DNA from: Aquibacillus albus
GTDB lineage: Bacteria > Bacillota > Bacilli > Bacillales > Amphibacillaceae
Direction of reading: 5' to 3'
Assembly (NCBI RefSeq): GCF_016908325.1
Contig: NZ_JAFBDR010000025.1
Location: 1 to 63,914, forward strand
DNA length: 63,914 bases
Shown here: piece after piece, positions 9,273-16,873 of the stretch
Numbering within the stretch: the stretch's first letter is position 1
Layout: the number at the start of each line of letters is the position of its first letter
Translations under genes and position numbers: made by a program
The notes under the pieces: model-generated
The model's input: only the letters and a program-made list of their open reading frames with translations
What the model was told of the DNA's origin: nothing
Database searches by the model: none

Positions 9273-9524
9273 ATGTACGTTAAAGAAATTAAAGTGAATC
9301 GATTTATGAATACACATGATATTGTAGAGCTTACGAATTTGGCAAGTAAATTTGAAAGTGATATCACGCTAGAATTCAAACATTATAAGATTGATGTGAA
9401 AAGTATTTTGGGATTGCTTTCTCTTTACCTTGATAAAGGATTGGAAGTTTCGATTATTACCAAAGGTGATGATGATAGAGAGGCTATGATAGCGATAAGT
9501 CATTTTTTTGAAGGTGCAAAGTAA
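9273..9524 (+). CDS. HPr-like protein with altered active site
   Basis: This 83-residue protein has the length and fold pattern of HPr, the phosphocarrier of the sugar phosphotransferase system. The Ser-46 region is well kept (DVKSILGLLSLYLDKG), followed by the DDDREA turn. The N-terminal active-site loop is not: HPr reads GxHARPA and Crh reads GxQARPA, while here it reads NTHDIVE, with the Arg-Pro missing and a 2-residue deletion if the His is aligned. Phosphotransfer from enzyme I is therefore doubtful. A role in Ser-46-type signalling with CcpA, as for Crh, is an inference. GGAGATGATC precedes the ATG. The gene appears monocistronic. Confidence 0.75.
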   Translation: MYVKEIKVNRFMNTHDIVELTNLASKFESDITLEFKHYKIDVKSILGLLSLYLDKGLEVSIITKGDDDREAMIAISHFFEGAK

Positions 9525-9618
9525 GACCGGTTTGTGAGTAGCTGGCGACTGTTTTTGTGCGGATAACAAAAATTCAAATTTACTAACGGCTAGCGTTGGT
9601 CCTGGAAGGGATGACGCT

Positions 9619-9639
9619 CCTTTGTTTGATTAACAAAGG
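9619..9639. other. Small hairpin CCTTTGT/ACAAAGG in intergenic DNA
   Basis: A perfect 7-base inverted repeat around a 7-base loop lies between the HPr-like gene and the next gene. There is no T-run on either side. The surrounding 9525-9756 region has some G/C-rich structure but matches no riboswitch I recognise. Confidence 0.4.
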
Positions 9640-9756
9640 ATACTGGGGAAATGTTGGGATTCAGAAAAAACTGAAACTATCATTCAACATAAATTTTAAA
9701 AGAGTTGTCCTATTTTCCTACTAGACTTCATAGAGTAGAAGTAGGAGGTGTTGATT

Positions 9757-10218
9757 TTGGTGAAATATGGTAAAGAAATTTTTCAGGATAACACCACACA
9801 ACTAATGACCATTATTGTTAGTTTAGCATTAGCTATTGTTGCTAAAAAATTAGCTGGGGATATAGCAAATATGTCTTTACTAGCATTTATCATGGAAGGT
9901 TATACCTTGATTGATCGTAGTGGACATTTGAGTATTCACCGAAATGTGTTGTTACCTTTCCTCATGTATTTTCTTTCCTGTGCATTTCTACTTTGGATGG
10001 GGGTTACCAATTTGGTGACGTGTAACGAAAGGCATGACAAGTCTTTTGTACTTTTAAAAATATTATTAGGGTACCTACAACTTGTATTATTTGGAATGCT
10101 CTTAGTTATTTCAGGTATGCTATTTGTTTATTTTATGGTATTGGCATTCATAACCATCATTTTAACTGCTGTTCTCAACTTTGCAACATCTTTTCATGAA
10201 GTGCCGAAAAACACATAA
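9757..10218 (+). CDS. Small integral membrane protein of unknown function
   Basis: I do not recognise the family. The product is about 154 residues with four or five hydrophobic stretches: near residues 15-30, 65-85, 100-120 and 120-145. The middle loop carries a TCNERHDKS segment. There is no signal peptidase site, so it should sit in the cytoplasmic membrane. The ribosome site AGGAGGTG (9743-9750) fits TTG 9757 or GTG 9760; longer frames starting at 9748 would overlap that site. It is followed by a cre-like box and a small gene on the same strand, with no evidence that they are co-transcribed. Confidence 0.6.
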   Translation: MVKYGKEIFQDNTTQLMTIIVSLALAIVAKKLAGDIANMSLLAFIMEGYTLIDRSGHLSIHRNVLLPFLMYFLSCAFLLWMGVTNLVTCNERHDKSFVLLKILLGYLQLVLFGMLLVISGMLFVYFMVLAFITIILTAVLNFATSFHEVPKNT

Positions 10219-10336
10219 ATCGTGCGCCATTTAATGTTCAACACAAGATGTACTATATAAATTGATACGAGATGAGAAGATGAAGTAGAAAAATGATGTA
10301 AATCTTTACAATCTAGTGACAATCAGTCGAAAGTGT

Positions 10337-10350
10337 TGAAAACGCTTTCT
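10337..10350. promoter_or_regulatory. Possible CcpA-binding cre box
   Basis: TGAAAACGCTTTCT matches the cre consensus at all but the last base. It lies 58 bases before the start of the 59-residue gene and just upstream of a TATAAT, so it could repress that gene in rich sugar. Confidence 0.55.
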
Positions 10351-10407
10351 GTAATTGTTATTATAATTGTACAAACGATTTCATTGCAAAAAGGGTGAAA
10401 AAACATC

Positions 10408-10587
10408 ATGAAACAATACATCTTCCTATTAAAATGTCCTGTAGGTTCAAAAGAAATTAAAATTGAAACCGATGGAATGCTTGATGCATTGACACAAGCG
10501 AAAGAATATCTAAAAAAAACGACGATGGAAACATCTTATAAAGTAGATATACAATATAAAGGGACAGTATATTCAAATCAGGTGTAG
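10408..10587 (+). CDS. Hypothetical 59-residue protein
   Basis: This short open frame runs from ATG 10408 to TAG 10587 and encodes a soluble, Lys-rich protein beginning MKQYIFLLKCPVGSKEIKIE. I recognise no domain. Support for it being real comes from its surroundings: a GGGTGA purine run before the ATG, a TATAAT and a cre-like box upstream, and a terminator-like stem within 40 bases after the stop. The alternation of charged and hydrophobic residues suggests a small mixed alpha/beta fold. Its role is unknown. Confidence 0.6.
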   Translation: MKQYIFLLKCPVGSKEIKIETDGMLDALTQAKEYLKKTTMETSYKVDIQYKGTVYSNQV

Positions 10588-10590
10588 GAT

Positions 10591-10627
10591 AAGAAGCAAG
10601 GGGTGAACATGTGCCTCTTGCTTTTAT
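10591..10627 (+). terminator. Terminator-like stem after the 59-residue gene
   Basis: AAGCAAGGGG pairs with CCTCTTGCTT across a short loop, followed by TTTTAT. It lies four bases after the stop codon. Confidence 0.6.
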
Positions 10628-10694
10628 GTGTGCTTAACTTTGGCACAGGCTAAAAGTACGATTTCATTTTCTGTTGCTTACAGTGATAAAACCA

Positions 10695-10729
10695 GGGGCA
10701 TTTCTTCAAGAAGGAGAAGTGCTCTTTTT
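10695..10729 (+). terminator. Second terminator-like hairpin
   Basis: GGGCATTTCT pairs with AGAAGTGCTC (with G-U wobbles), followed by TTTTTAT. Between 10588 and 10843 I see no convincing gene. Confidence 0.5.
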
Positions 10730-10843
10730 ATAGAACGCTTAAAATCAATAGGCAGGTTAATAAAATACGTAAGCACCAGAGAATCCGTTCTAGTGGATCA
10801 CATTAGCTAAATAGGAACCACTAGAACCTTCCCTTTGGTTTCC

Positions 10844-11695
10844 TTATACTTCTAATCCAGCAATCCCGAAGCCGCCTGGTCCTGCGTGAGTGGAAATCAC
10901 TGCCCCAGCTTGTATCCAGCTTACATGTTTGAAACCAGCTTCTTTTGCAATTTCACCCATCCGATGTTTGATCTTTTCATCAAGTCCGAGCGAGTATATC
11001 AAATAAAGTTTTTCTCGATCAATGTTATATTGCTCTAAATAATCACGCATAAGTTTTTCAGTAACGGAACTCATTTTTCCACGATACTTTTTCGTTGAAA
11101 CAAGCTTTCCTTCCATCAAATCAATGCGTGGCTTTATTTTTAACAAAGACGCACCTAGATAAGCCGCATTGCTTACGCGTCCACCGGCTCTTAAGAATTC
11201 TAATTTACCGGGAACAAAAGCCAGTCTTGATTTGGGAACTTTGGATTTGATCTTTTCTACTAAGTGGGCAGGTTCAATGGTAGGTTTCTTTTCTAATAAG
11301 GTAACGGCATACATTACAATAGCAGCTAATCCACCTGTTACATTTAAAGCATCAATTAGCATAACATCATCAAAGTCTTCTGCTGCATTCACTGCATTTT
11401 GAAAAGACGAAGAAGCTTTTGACGTATAACCGATATGAACAATGGTACAATCAGGAAAATCTGTTTTGATCTTCTTGAAAAAGTGTTGATATTCATGGAT
11501 ATTTGTGGCTGTTGTAGAGGGTATTTGTTTTGTACGATCATAGTAGTCATATAAATCCTTTACCGGTAATGACCCATCTAAATAATCTTTTCCATCCATG
11601 ACGATGTGCATCGGGACTACTTGAACATCATGCTTTTCCGCTAAATCTGTTGGTAAATCTGCTCCACTCTCAGTCGTTAAAATAATTTTTCTCAA
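10844..11695 (-). CDS. DegV family fatty-acid-binding protein
   Basis: DegV (EDD-fold) proteins bind long-chain fatty acids in the cytosol. In Firmicutes some act as FakB partners of the fatty acid kinase FakA, delivering exogenous fatty acids for phosphorylation. The 283-residue length is normal, and the family blocks TTESGADLP at the N-terminus, STTATNIHEY near residue 60, LEFLRAGGRVS near residue 155 and the C-terminal THAGPGGFGIAG are all present. The start is TTG 11695 with AAAGGGGT before it. No FakA gene is nearby. It is flanked by unrelated genes and is probably monocistronic. Confidence 0.92.
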   Translation of the reverse strand: MRKIILTTESGADLPTDLAEKHDVQVVPMHIVMDGKDYLDGSLPVKDLYDYYDRTKQIPSTTATNIHEYQHFFKKIKTDFPDCTIVHIGYTSKASSSFQNAVNAAEDFDDVMLIDALNVTGGLAAIVMYAVTLLEKKPTIEPAHLVEKIKSKVPKSRLAFVPGKLEFLRAGGRVSNAAYLGASLLKIKPRIDLMEGKLVSTKKYRGKMSSVTEKLMRDYLEQYNIDREKLYLIYSLGLDEKIKHRMGEIAKEAGFKHVSWIQAGAVISTHAGPGGFGIAGLEV

Positions 11696-11771
11696 AGTGT
11701 ACCCCTTTCCTAACTCACAATTTTATGTCCTTCTATTATATTCAACTTATGCCCCCGTTTTCCTTTTTTTT

Positions 11772-11799
11772 GGGACAGAGGGACAGGTCCCTCGTCCCG
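11772..11799. repeat. GGGACAG dispersed palindrome
   Basis: GGGACAGAGGGACAGGTCCC continues into TCGTCCC, giving nested self-complementary arms. It is nearly identical to the copy at 2247 and is preceded by a run of T residues. Confidence 0.65.
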
Positions 11800-11880
11800 C
11801 TGCGATTAACCACCCAATTCGGGATTGTAGTGGGGCAGCGTCTTCGCTTTCCTATTGAATAAATAGTTTTATAAAATATA

Positions 11881-11909
11881 TTGACAATAAGAAAAAAACA
11901 TAATATTAT
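11881..11909 (+). promoter_or_regulatory. Sigma-A promoter of the lacI-type regulator
   Basis: A perfect TTGACA, a 17-base spacer and TATTAT lie 34 bases before the regulator's start codon. The first LacI-type operator follows the -10 box by 9 bases, so a bound repressor would block this promoter. Confidence 0.8.
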
Positions 11910-11916
11910 TTAATTT

Positions 11917-11932
11917 AGTTAACCGGTTAACC
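11917..11932. promoter_or_regulatory. LacI-type operator O1
   Basis: TTAACCGGTTAA (11919-11930) is a perfect palindrome at the expected transcription start, just before the ribosome site. The same core recurs at 13033 and, with one change, at 13175. Placement implies autoregulation. Confidence 0.75.
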
Positions 11933-11942
11933 GGAGGGGAAT

Positions 11943-12971
11943 ATGAATAAAAAACCGACTATAAAAGAAGTAGCAAAGTACGCAGGAGTATCCCCTGCAA
12001 CTGTTTCATATGTATTAAATGGTGTGAAAAAAGTATCTAATGAAACTAAAAAAAGGGTACTTGAAGCTGTTGATCAGTTAAATTATTATCCTGATTTTAC
12101 GGCGATTAGTTTATCAAAAAGAAAATCTAATTTAATTGGCATCATGTTACCATTAATTGAAGATACACCTGCATCAGTGTTTAAAAACAATTTTTATTAT
12201 ACTGAATTTGTAAGCGGTGTAGAACTTGTATCCCGAAACCGTAAATTCGATACTATGATTACAGGTGTTGGAAACCCAGAGGAATGTAGACAATGGGTTA
12301 AGAAAAGGAATTTAGACGGATTGATTTTTTTAGGGTTGTTTCCAGAAAAGTTATACAATGAAATGAAAACACTAAATATCCCAATTGTACTAATTGACAC
12401 GTACGAGAAGTACACCAATTTATTTAGTAATATTCAAGTGAATGATGAGTTAGGTGGATATTTAGCAGCAAGCCATCTAATTGAGTTGGGCCACAAGGAT
12501 ATTGCATTCATTGCAACTGATCTCAAATCAAGCCCGGTTGACGCAAAACGTTATCAAGGGTACAAGCGAGCGCTTCAAGAAACAGGAATTAAATTCAATG
12601 AAAAATTAACCTATCAAACATACGATATTACATTTGAGCATGGTAAAAAAGTTGCAGAAGAAATTCTTAAAAGTGAACAAAAACCGACTGGAATTGTAAC
12701 AGTATCAGATGTTTTGGCAATAGGTATTATGAAAGCGTTGCAAATGAAACACATTCAAGTTCCTAATGATTATTCTATCGTTGGCTTTGATGATTTAAGT
12801 ATTAGTGAATATACTACACCAAGTTTAACAACAGTAAGACAAGATATCTTTGAAAAAGGAAAATATGCTGCTAATTTGCTTATTAATGCAATTGAATCTG
12901 AAGATGTAGAGCACCAAACTGTTGAACTTCCGGTTGAACTTATCATCAGACAATCAACTAAAGCGTTGTAA
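11943..12971 (+). CDS. LacI/GalR-family repressor of the adjacent oligosaccharide operon
   Basis: This 342-residue regulator has the N-terminal LacI helix-turn-helix (KEVAKYAGVSPATVSYVLNG, residues 8-27) and a periplasmic-binding-protein-like sugar domain (about 60-335), including VGFDDLSISEYTTPSLTTV. It would bind DNA as a dimer without sugar and release on binding a malto- or isomalto-oligosaccharide; the inducer is inferred from the downstream genes. One operator overlaps its own transcription start and two lie before the binding-protein gene. A hairpin follows at 12990. GGAGGGG precedes the ATG. Confidence 0.92.
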   Translation: MNKKPTIKEVAKYAGVSPATVSYVLNGVKKVSNETKKRVLEAVDQLNYYPDFTAISLSKRKSNLIGIMLPLIEDTPASVFKNNFYYTEFVSGVELVSRNRKFDTMITGVGNPEECRQWVKKRNLDGLIFLGLFPEKLYNEMKTLNIPIVLIDTYEKYTNLFSNIQVNDELGGYLAASHLIELGHKDIAFIATDLKSSPVDAKRYQGYKRALQETGIKFNEKLTYQTYDITFEHGKKVAEEILKSEQKPTGIVTVSDVLAIGIMKALQMKHIQVPNDYSIVGFDDLSISEYTTPSLTTVRQDIFEKGKYAANLLINAIESEDVEHQTVELPVELIIRQSTKAL

Positions 12972-12989
12972 TTATAAACTGCATTTTGT

Positions 12990-13015
12990 TAGTACTATTA
13001 TTTAAAATAGTACTA
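12990..13015. other. Hairpin after the LacI-type gene
   Basis: TAGTACTATT and AATAGTACTA are perfect 10-base arms around a 6-base loop. There is no T-run, so it may pause or protect RNA rather than fully terminate. Confidence 0.5.
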
Positions 13016-13030
13016 TGGATTTGGGTATTT

Positions 13031-13046
13031 AGTTAACCGGTTAACT
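13031..13046. promoter_or_regulatory. LacI-type operator O2
   Basis: AGTTAACCGGTTAACT is a perfect 16-base palindrome with the same core as the operator at 11919. It lies 245 bases before the binding-protein start. Confidence 0.75.
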
Positions 13047-13127
13047 ACAAAGGTTGTCATAGGTTTGATTTTTATTTTTTGAAAGTTTGTTATCACTATA
13101 AATAAATTAATAGTTTGTGGCTTAGGT

Positions 13128-13141
13128 TGTAAGCGTTTAAT
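13128..13141. promoter_or_regulatory. Possible cre box upstream of the oligosaccharide operon
   Basis: TGTAAGCGTTTAAT keeps the central AAGCGTTT of cre sites but deviates at the right end. CcpA control would suit a malto-oligosaccharide operon. Confidence 0.45.
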
Positions 13142-13172
13142 CACCAATACAATCTTTTCTTTTTGTGAATTT

Positions 13173-13188
13173 AGTTAACCGCTTAACC
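13173..13188. promoter_or_regulatory. LacI-type operator O3
   Basis: TTAACCGCTTAA differs from the other two operator cores at one base. It lies 142 bases after O2 and 91 bases before the binding-protein start. The 12972-13276 gap also holds a strong but unused ribosome site (AAGGAGG, 13194-13200) and otherwise no gene. Confidence 0.65.
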
Positions 13189-13276
13189 TTTTGAAGGAGG
13201 TGATGAACGAACGTACATGGAAGGATTTTTGTATTGAATGAAATAACAACTACCTAACATAAGGAGAGAGATTACG

Positions 13277-14530
13277 ATGAAGAAAAATGTAATGATTTTA
13301 TTTTCGTTATTACTAACTGTGCTTTTAGTTGCTTGTGGACCGGATAGAGATATGGATTCCGCACAGGGGAGCAACACAAATACAGATGAAACTGATCAAC
13401 CAGAAGAGCTAATGATTTGGGCACCTGATGAACAATCGGGAGATATTGAAGAAATAGTAACAGGGTTTACAGAAGAGACTGGAATTGAAGTTGAGGTAGT
13501 TCCATTTGCTATGGATGAACAAGAAGAAGCAATGTCACTTGATGGTCCATCAGGAAATGGTCCGGATTTATTTTTCCAACCAGGGATTGGAAGTTTATCA
13601 GTGAAGGGACTAGTTCAACCGATGGAAGTTGACCAGGAAATTCTTGATACGTATTCAGAAGGTTCTGTAGAGGCTTTAAGTTATGAGGGAGAAGTATACG
13701 GTTTGCCAGCTGTAGTAGAAACACTAGCACTTTATTATAATAAAGACCTTGTTTCAGAGGCACCTGAAACAATTGCTGATTTAGAAGCTGTTGCTGAAGA
13801 GCTAACAGACGTTTCTAATGATGAATATGGCTTCCTATATCCTGCAACAGATTTCTATTTCTCATTTCCATTTATGGCAGGTTATGGAACAGATATCTTT
13901 GCGGAAGAAAACAGTGTGTTTAATATAGACGATGTTGGATTAGCAAGTGAAGAAGCAAAAAAAGGTGCAACATTGATTCAAAGTTGGTTTGAAAAAGGAT
14001 ACTTACCAAATGGAATTACGATGGATATTGTAGGTGGATTATTTAATGACGGTAAAGTAGGTGCAGTTATTAATGGACCTTGGGCGCTTAACGAATTTAA
14101 AGAAGCTTTAGGAGATAAATTGGGTACTGCTCCTTTGCCACAACTTGAAAATGGCGAATATCCTATCACTTTCTTAGGGACAAAAGGTTGGATGCTGTCT
14201 GCATACACTGAATATCCAGAAGAAGCTACAGAACTAGCTATCTATTTAACTAATGAAGATTCCCTGCAACAATACTTTGAAAAGACTGGTGAAATGCCGG
14301 CAAAATCATCCATTTTAAGTAGTGATGAATTCCAAAACGATCCATTGTTAACAGGTTTCGGTTCGCAATTAGAAAGAGCTCAGCCGTTTCCACCTGTACC
14401 TGCACTTTCTGCAGTTTGGGACCCAATGGCCGATGCATTGACTTTCATTACCGAGGGGGAAGATGTTGAGGAGTCTTTAGAAGATGCAGTGGAAGCAATT
14501 AAGCAAGATATTGAAATGAACTACAAGTAA
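13277..14530 (+). CDS. Malto-/isomalto-oligosaccharide ABC transporter binding lipoprotein
   Basis: This 417-residue extracellular solute-binding protein (family 1, MalE/MdxE-like) has a lipoprotein signal peptide with LLVAC at residues 16-20, so it is anchored to the outer face of the membrane by a diacylated Cys. An acidic linker follows, and the mature protein has the usual MalE features such as LALYYNKDLV and INGPWAL. It delivers sugar to the two permeases encoded next. A perfect hairpin separates it from them. It starts with AAGGAGAG before the ATG and is controlled by LacI-type operators upstream. The exact sugar is inferred from the GH31 enzyme in the operon. Confidence 0.9.
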   Translation: MKKNVMILFSLLLTVLLVACGPDRDMDSAQGSNTNTDETDQPEELMIWAPDEQSGDIEEIVTGFTEETGIEVEVVPFAMDEQEEAMSLDGPSGNGPDLFFQPGIGSLSVKGLVQPMEVDQEILDTYSEGSVEALSYEGEVYGLPAVVETLALYYNKDLVSEAPETIADLEAVAEELTDVSNDEYGFLYPATDFYFSFPFMAGYGTDIFAEENSVFNIDDVGLASEEAKKGATLIQSWFEKGYLPNGITMDIVGGLFNDGKVGAVINGPWALNEFKEALGDKLGTAPLPQLENGEYPITFLGTKGWMLSAYTEYPEEATELAIYLTNEDSLQQYFEKTGEMPAKSSILSSDEFQNDPLLTGFGSQLERAQPFPPVPALSAVWDPMADALTFITEGEDVEESLEDAVEAIKQDIEMNYK

Positions 14531-14539
14531 AATGAAATG

Positions 14540-14583
14540 CTTAGATGTTATCCTTTCTTGATCAAATTAGGATAACATCTAAG
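14540..14583 (+). other. Intercistronic stem-loop after the binding-protein gene
   Basis: CTTAGATGTTATCCT and AGGATAACATCTAAG are perfect 15-base arms around a 14-base loop. No T-run follows, so read-through into the permease genes is expected; the stem could block 3' decay of the binding-protein message. Confidence 0.75.
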
Positions 14584-14615
14584 ATAATCTGAATAAGTAA
14601 AAGGAGCGGTGCGTA

Positions 14616-15899
14616 ATGGAATCAAGTGGGATTCGTGCACATAGTACTAAATTAGCCACCATACTATCCATTGTGCCTGGGCTTGGTCAACTGTATAACC
14701 GCAGATATATTAAGGGTTCTATTTTCCTGCTATTATCAGCAGCCTTTTTTATTGTTTTTTATGACATTTTAAATATCGGTTATTGGGGGCTCTTCACACT
14801 AGGAGAAATTCCGACAGTTGATGACTCTCGGGTGTTATTAAGCCAAGGGATTATTGCCCTTATTTTAACTTCCTTTGCATTAACGTTTTATGTGGCAAAT
14901 ATGATAGACGCACGTAATGATGCAAAGAAAATACAGGAAGGCTTGCAAATTACTTCACTAAAAGAATCATTTGTAAATGCTTGGGATACGGCTTTTCCTT
15001 ATATCCTTACAGGTCCTGGATTATTTTTATTAGTGTTTGTTGTTATTTTTCCATTATTATTTATGGCATTTCTCGCGTTTACTAATTATACATTAATGAA
15101 TTCACCACCTAAGAATCTACTAGATTGGGTTGGATTTGATAATTTTAAAGCTTTATTAACGATACCAATTTGGAGAAATACTTTCCTTTCTGTTCTTTCT
15201 TGGACATTAGTATGGACATTTGTAGCAACTACTCTTCAAATCGCTCTTGCTATGTATCTAGCAATCATCGTCAATGATCCAAGAGTGAAAATGAAAAAAT
15301 TAATTAGAACTGTCTTAATATTACCTTGGGCAGTACCTGGATTTGTAACCATTTTAATATTTACAGCTTTATTCAATGATAATTTTGGTGCGATTAATAG
15401 AGATATTTTAATTCCGCTCTTTGGTTCAGGTGTCCCTTGGTTAAGTGATCCTTTTTGGACAAGAGTAGCTTTAATCGGAATACAAACTTGGCTAGGATTC
15501 CCGTTTGTTTTTGCCCTATTTACTGGTGTTCTTCAGAGTATTTCTAAGGAATGGTATGAAGCAGCAGATATGGATGGGGCCAGTCGATTTCAAATGTTTA
15601 AATTTATAACGTTCCCACACTTAATGTTTGCTACTGCTCCTTTATTGATTATGCAGTATGCGGGTAACTTTAATAACTTTAACATCATTTACCTATTTAA
15701 TCAGGGTGGTCCTGCAGTTAAGGGGCAAAATGCTGGAGGAACAGACATCTTAATTTCATGGGTGTATGATTTAACATTTGAATCAAGTCAATTCAGTATT
15801 GCAGCAGCCATTTCTCTTATATTAGGGCTGATTGTAGCTATATTTGCCTTTTTACAATTTAGAAAAACGACATCATTTAAAGAGGAGGGAAAAATGTAA
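14616..15899 (+). CDS. Oligosaccharide ABC transporter permease, MalF/MdxF-like
   Basis: This is one of the two membrane subunits of the importer. The 427-residue protein has an extra N-terminal segment (PGLGQLYNRRYIKGS plus about three hydrophobic helices) before the typical six-helix permease domain. That extension is known from Bacillus MdxF-type proteins. The coupling loop EWYEAADMDGAS, which docks on the ATPase, is intact near residue 315. Its stop overlaps the start of the next gene (TAATG), so the two permeases are translationally coupled. No ATPase gene is present in the operon; a shared MsmX-type ATPase is the likely partner. Confidence 0.9.
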   Translation: MESSGIRAHSTKLATILSIVPGLGQLYNRRYIKGSIFLLLSAAFFIVFYDILNIGYWGLFTLGEIPTVDDSRVLLSQGIIALILTSFALTFYVANMIDARNDAKKIQEGLQITSLKESFVNAWDTAFPYILTGPGLFLLVFVVIFPLLFMAFLAFTNYTLMNSPPKNLLDWVGFDNFKALLTIPIWRNTFLSVLSWTLVWTFVATTLQIALAMYLAIIVNDPRVKMKKLIRTVLILPWAVPGFVTILIFTALFNDNFGAINRDILIPLFGSGVPWLSDPFWTRVALIGIQTWLGFPFVFALFTGVLQSISKEWYEAADMDGASRFQMFKFITFPHLMFATAPLLIMQYAGNFNNFNIIYLFNQGGPAVKGQNAGGTDILISWVYDLTFESSQFSIAAAISLILGLIVAIFAFLQFRKTTSFKEEGKM

Positions 15900-16741
15900 T
15901 GAATAGGAAAACAAGAAATGCTCTAGAATTAACCGGAATTTACGGTAGTATCCTAATTATGTTTATAGTTATTATTTATCCTCTTCTCTGGACGTTTGGA
16001 TTATCGCTTAATCCAGGCTCAAGTTTGTTTGGTGCAAGTATGATTCCAGAAAATTGGTCATTTAAACATTACGTTTGGTTGTTTACAGACCCTGAAAGTG
16101 ATTATTTAATTTGGTATAAAAACACGTTAATTGTTGCTTTTGCAACATCTCTTGGCTCTACTGTATTTGTATCTTTAGTTGCTTATGCATTTTCAAGATA
16201 TAGCTTTTTTGGTAGAAAATACGGTATCTATGCCTTTTTATTGCTTCAAATGTTTCCTGTATTAATGGCGATGGTTGCCATCTATATTTTACTGAATCTT
16301 GTAGGATTATTAGATTCACTACTTGGCTTGATATTGATTTACGTTGGTGGATCTATTCCAATGAATGCCTTTCTCGTTAAGGGTTATTTTGATACCATCC
16401 CAAGGGAGTTAGATGAATCGGCAAGAATGGATGGCGCAGGACATTTCAGGGTTTTATTTACGATTATGCTTCCACTTGCAAAACCAATACTTGCTGTTGT
16501 GGCATTATTTAATTTTATGGCACCATTTATGGATTTTATTTTACCGAGAATTATATTGCGGAGTCCTGAAAATTATACGTTAGCATTAGGGCTTTATAAT
16601 TTTGTGAATGCACAGTTTGCAAATAACTTTACGAGATTTGCTGCTGGTTCTATTTTAATTGCGGTTCCAATAGCACTAGTATTCTTAATGTTACAACGGT
16701 ACTTGATTAGCGGATTAACTTCAGGGGCAACAAAAGGTTAA
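15899..16741 (+). CDS. Oligosaccharide ABC transporter permease, MalG/MdxG-like
   Basis: This is the second membrane subunit, 280 residues with six predicted helices. The ATPase-coupling loop ELDESARMDGAGHFR is at about residues 175-190. It begins on the last base of the preceding stop codon, and the terminal GLTSGATKG is the usual C-terminus of MalG proteins. It partners the MalF-like protein and, by inference, a housekeeping ATPase encoded elsewhere. A complex hairpin follows in the gap before the glucosidase gene. Confidence 0.92.
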   Translation: MNRKTRNALELTGIYGSILIMFIVIIYPLLWTFGLSLNPGSSLFGASMIPENWSFKHYVWLFTDPESDYLIWYKNTLIVAFATSLGSTVFVSLVAYAFSRYSFFGRKYGIYAFLLLQMFPVLMAMVAIYILLNLVGLLDSLLGLILIYVGGSIPMNAFLVKGYFDTIPRELDESARMDGAGHFRVLFTIMLPLAKPILAVVALFNFMAPFMDFILPRIILRSPENYTLALGLYNFVNAQFANNFTRFAAGSILIAVPIALVFLMLQRYLISGLTSGATKG

Positions 16742-16749
16742 TAGTACGA

Positions 16750-16811
16750 GTTCAAAAAGGAGGACAAAAATCACAAAGAATTTCAAAGTGATTTTACCGG
16801 ACTTTTTGAAC
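16750..16811 (+). other. Nested intercistronic hairpin containing a ribosome-site-like sequence
   Basis: The outer arms GTTCAAAAAG and CTTTTTGAAC enclose an inner stem, AAAATCAC paired with GTGATTTT. The 5' side carries AAAAAGGAGGA, a ribosome-site sequence not followed by a usable start. It lies between the permease and glucosidase genes and may tune glucosidase expression or stabilise an mRNA end. Confidence 0.65.
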
Positions 16812-16873
16812 AACCTCTAATAGAAAAAAGATAGACCGATTGGACAAAATATTCTGCATGGAGGGGACAATTT

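Noticed and set aside
9525-9756. Possible riboswitch before the small membrane-protein gene.
   Set aside because: There is one clear hairpin and some G/C-rich sequence, but I cannot match the conserved bases of any riboswitch I know.
10628-10810. A 60-codon frame between the small gene and DegV.
   Set aside because: It overlaps two terminator-like hairpins and has no ribosome site.
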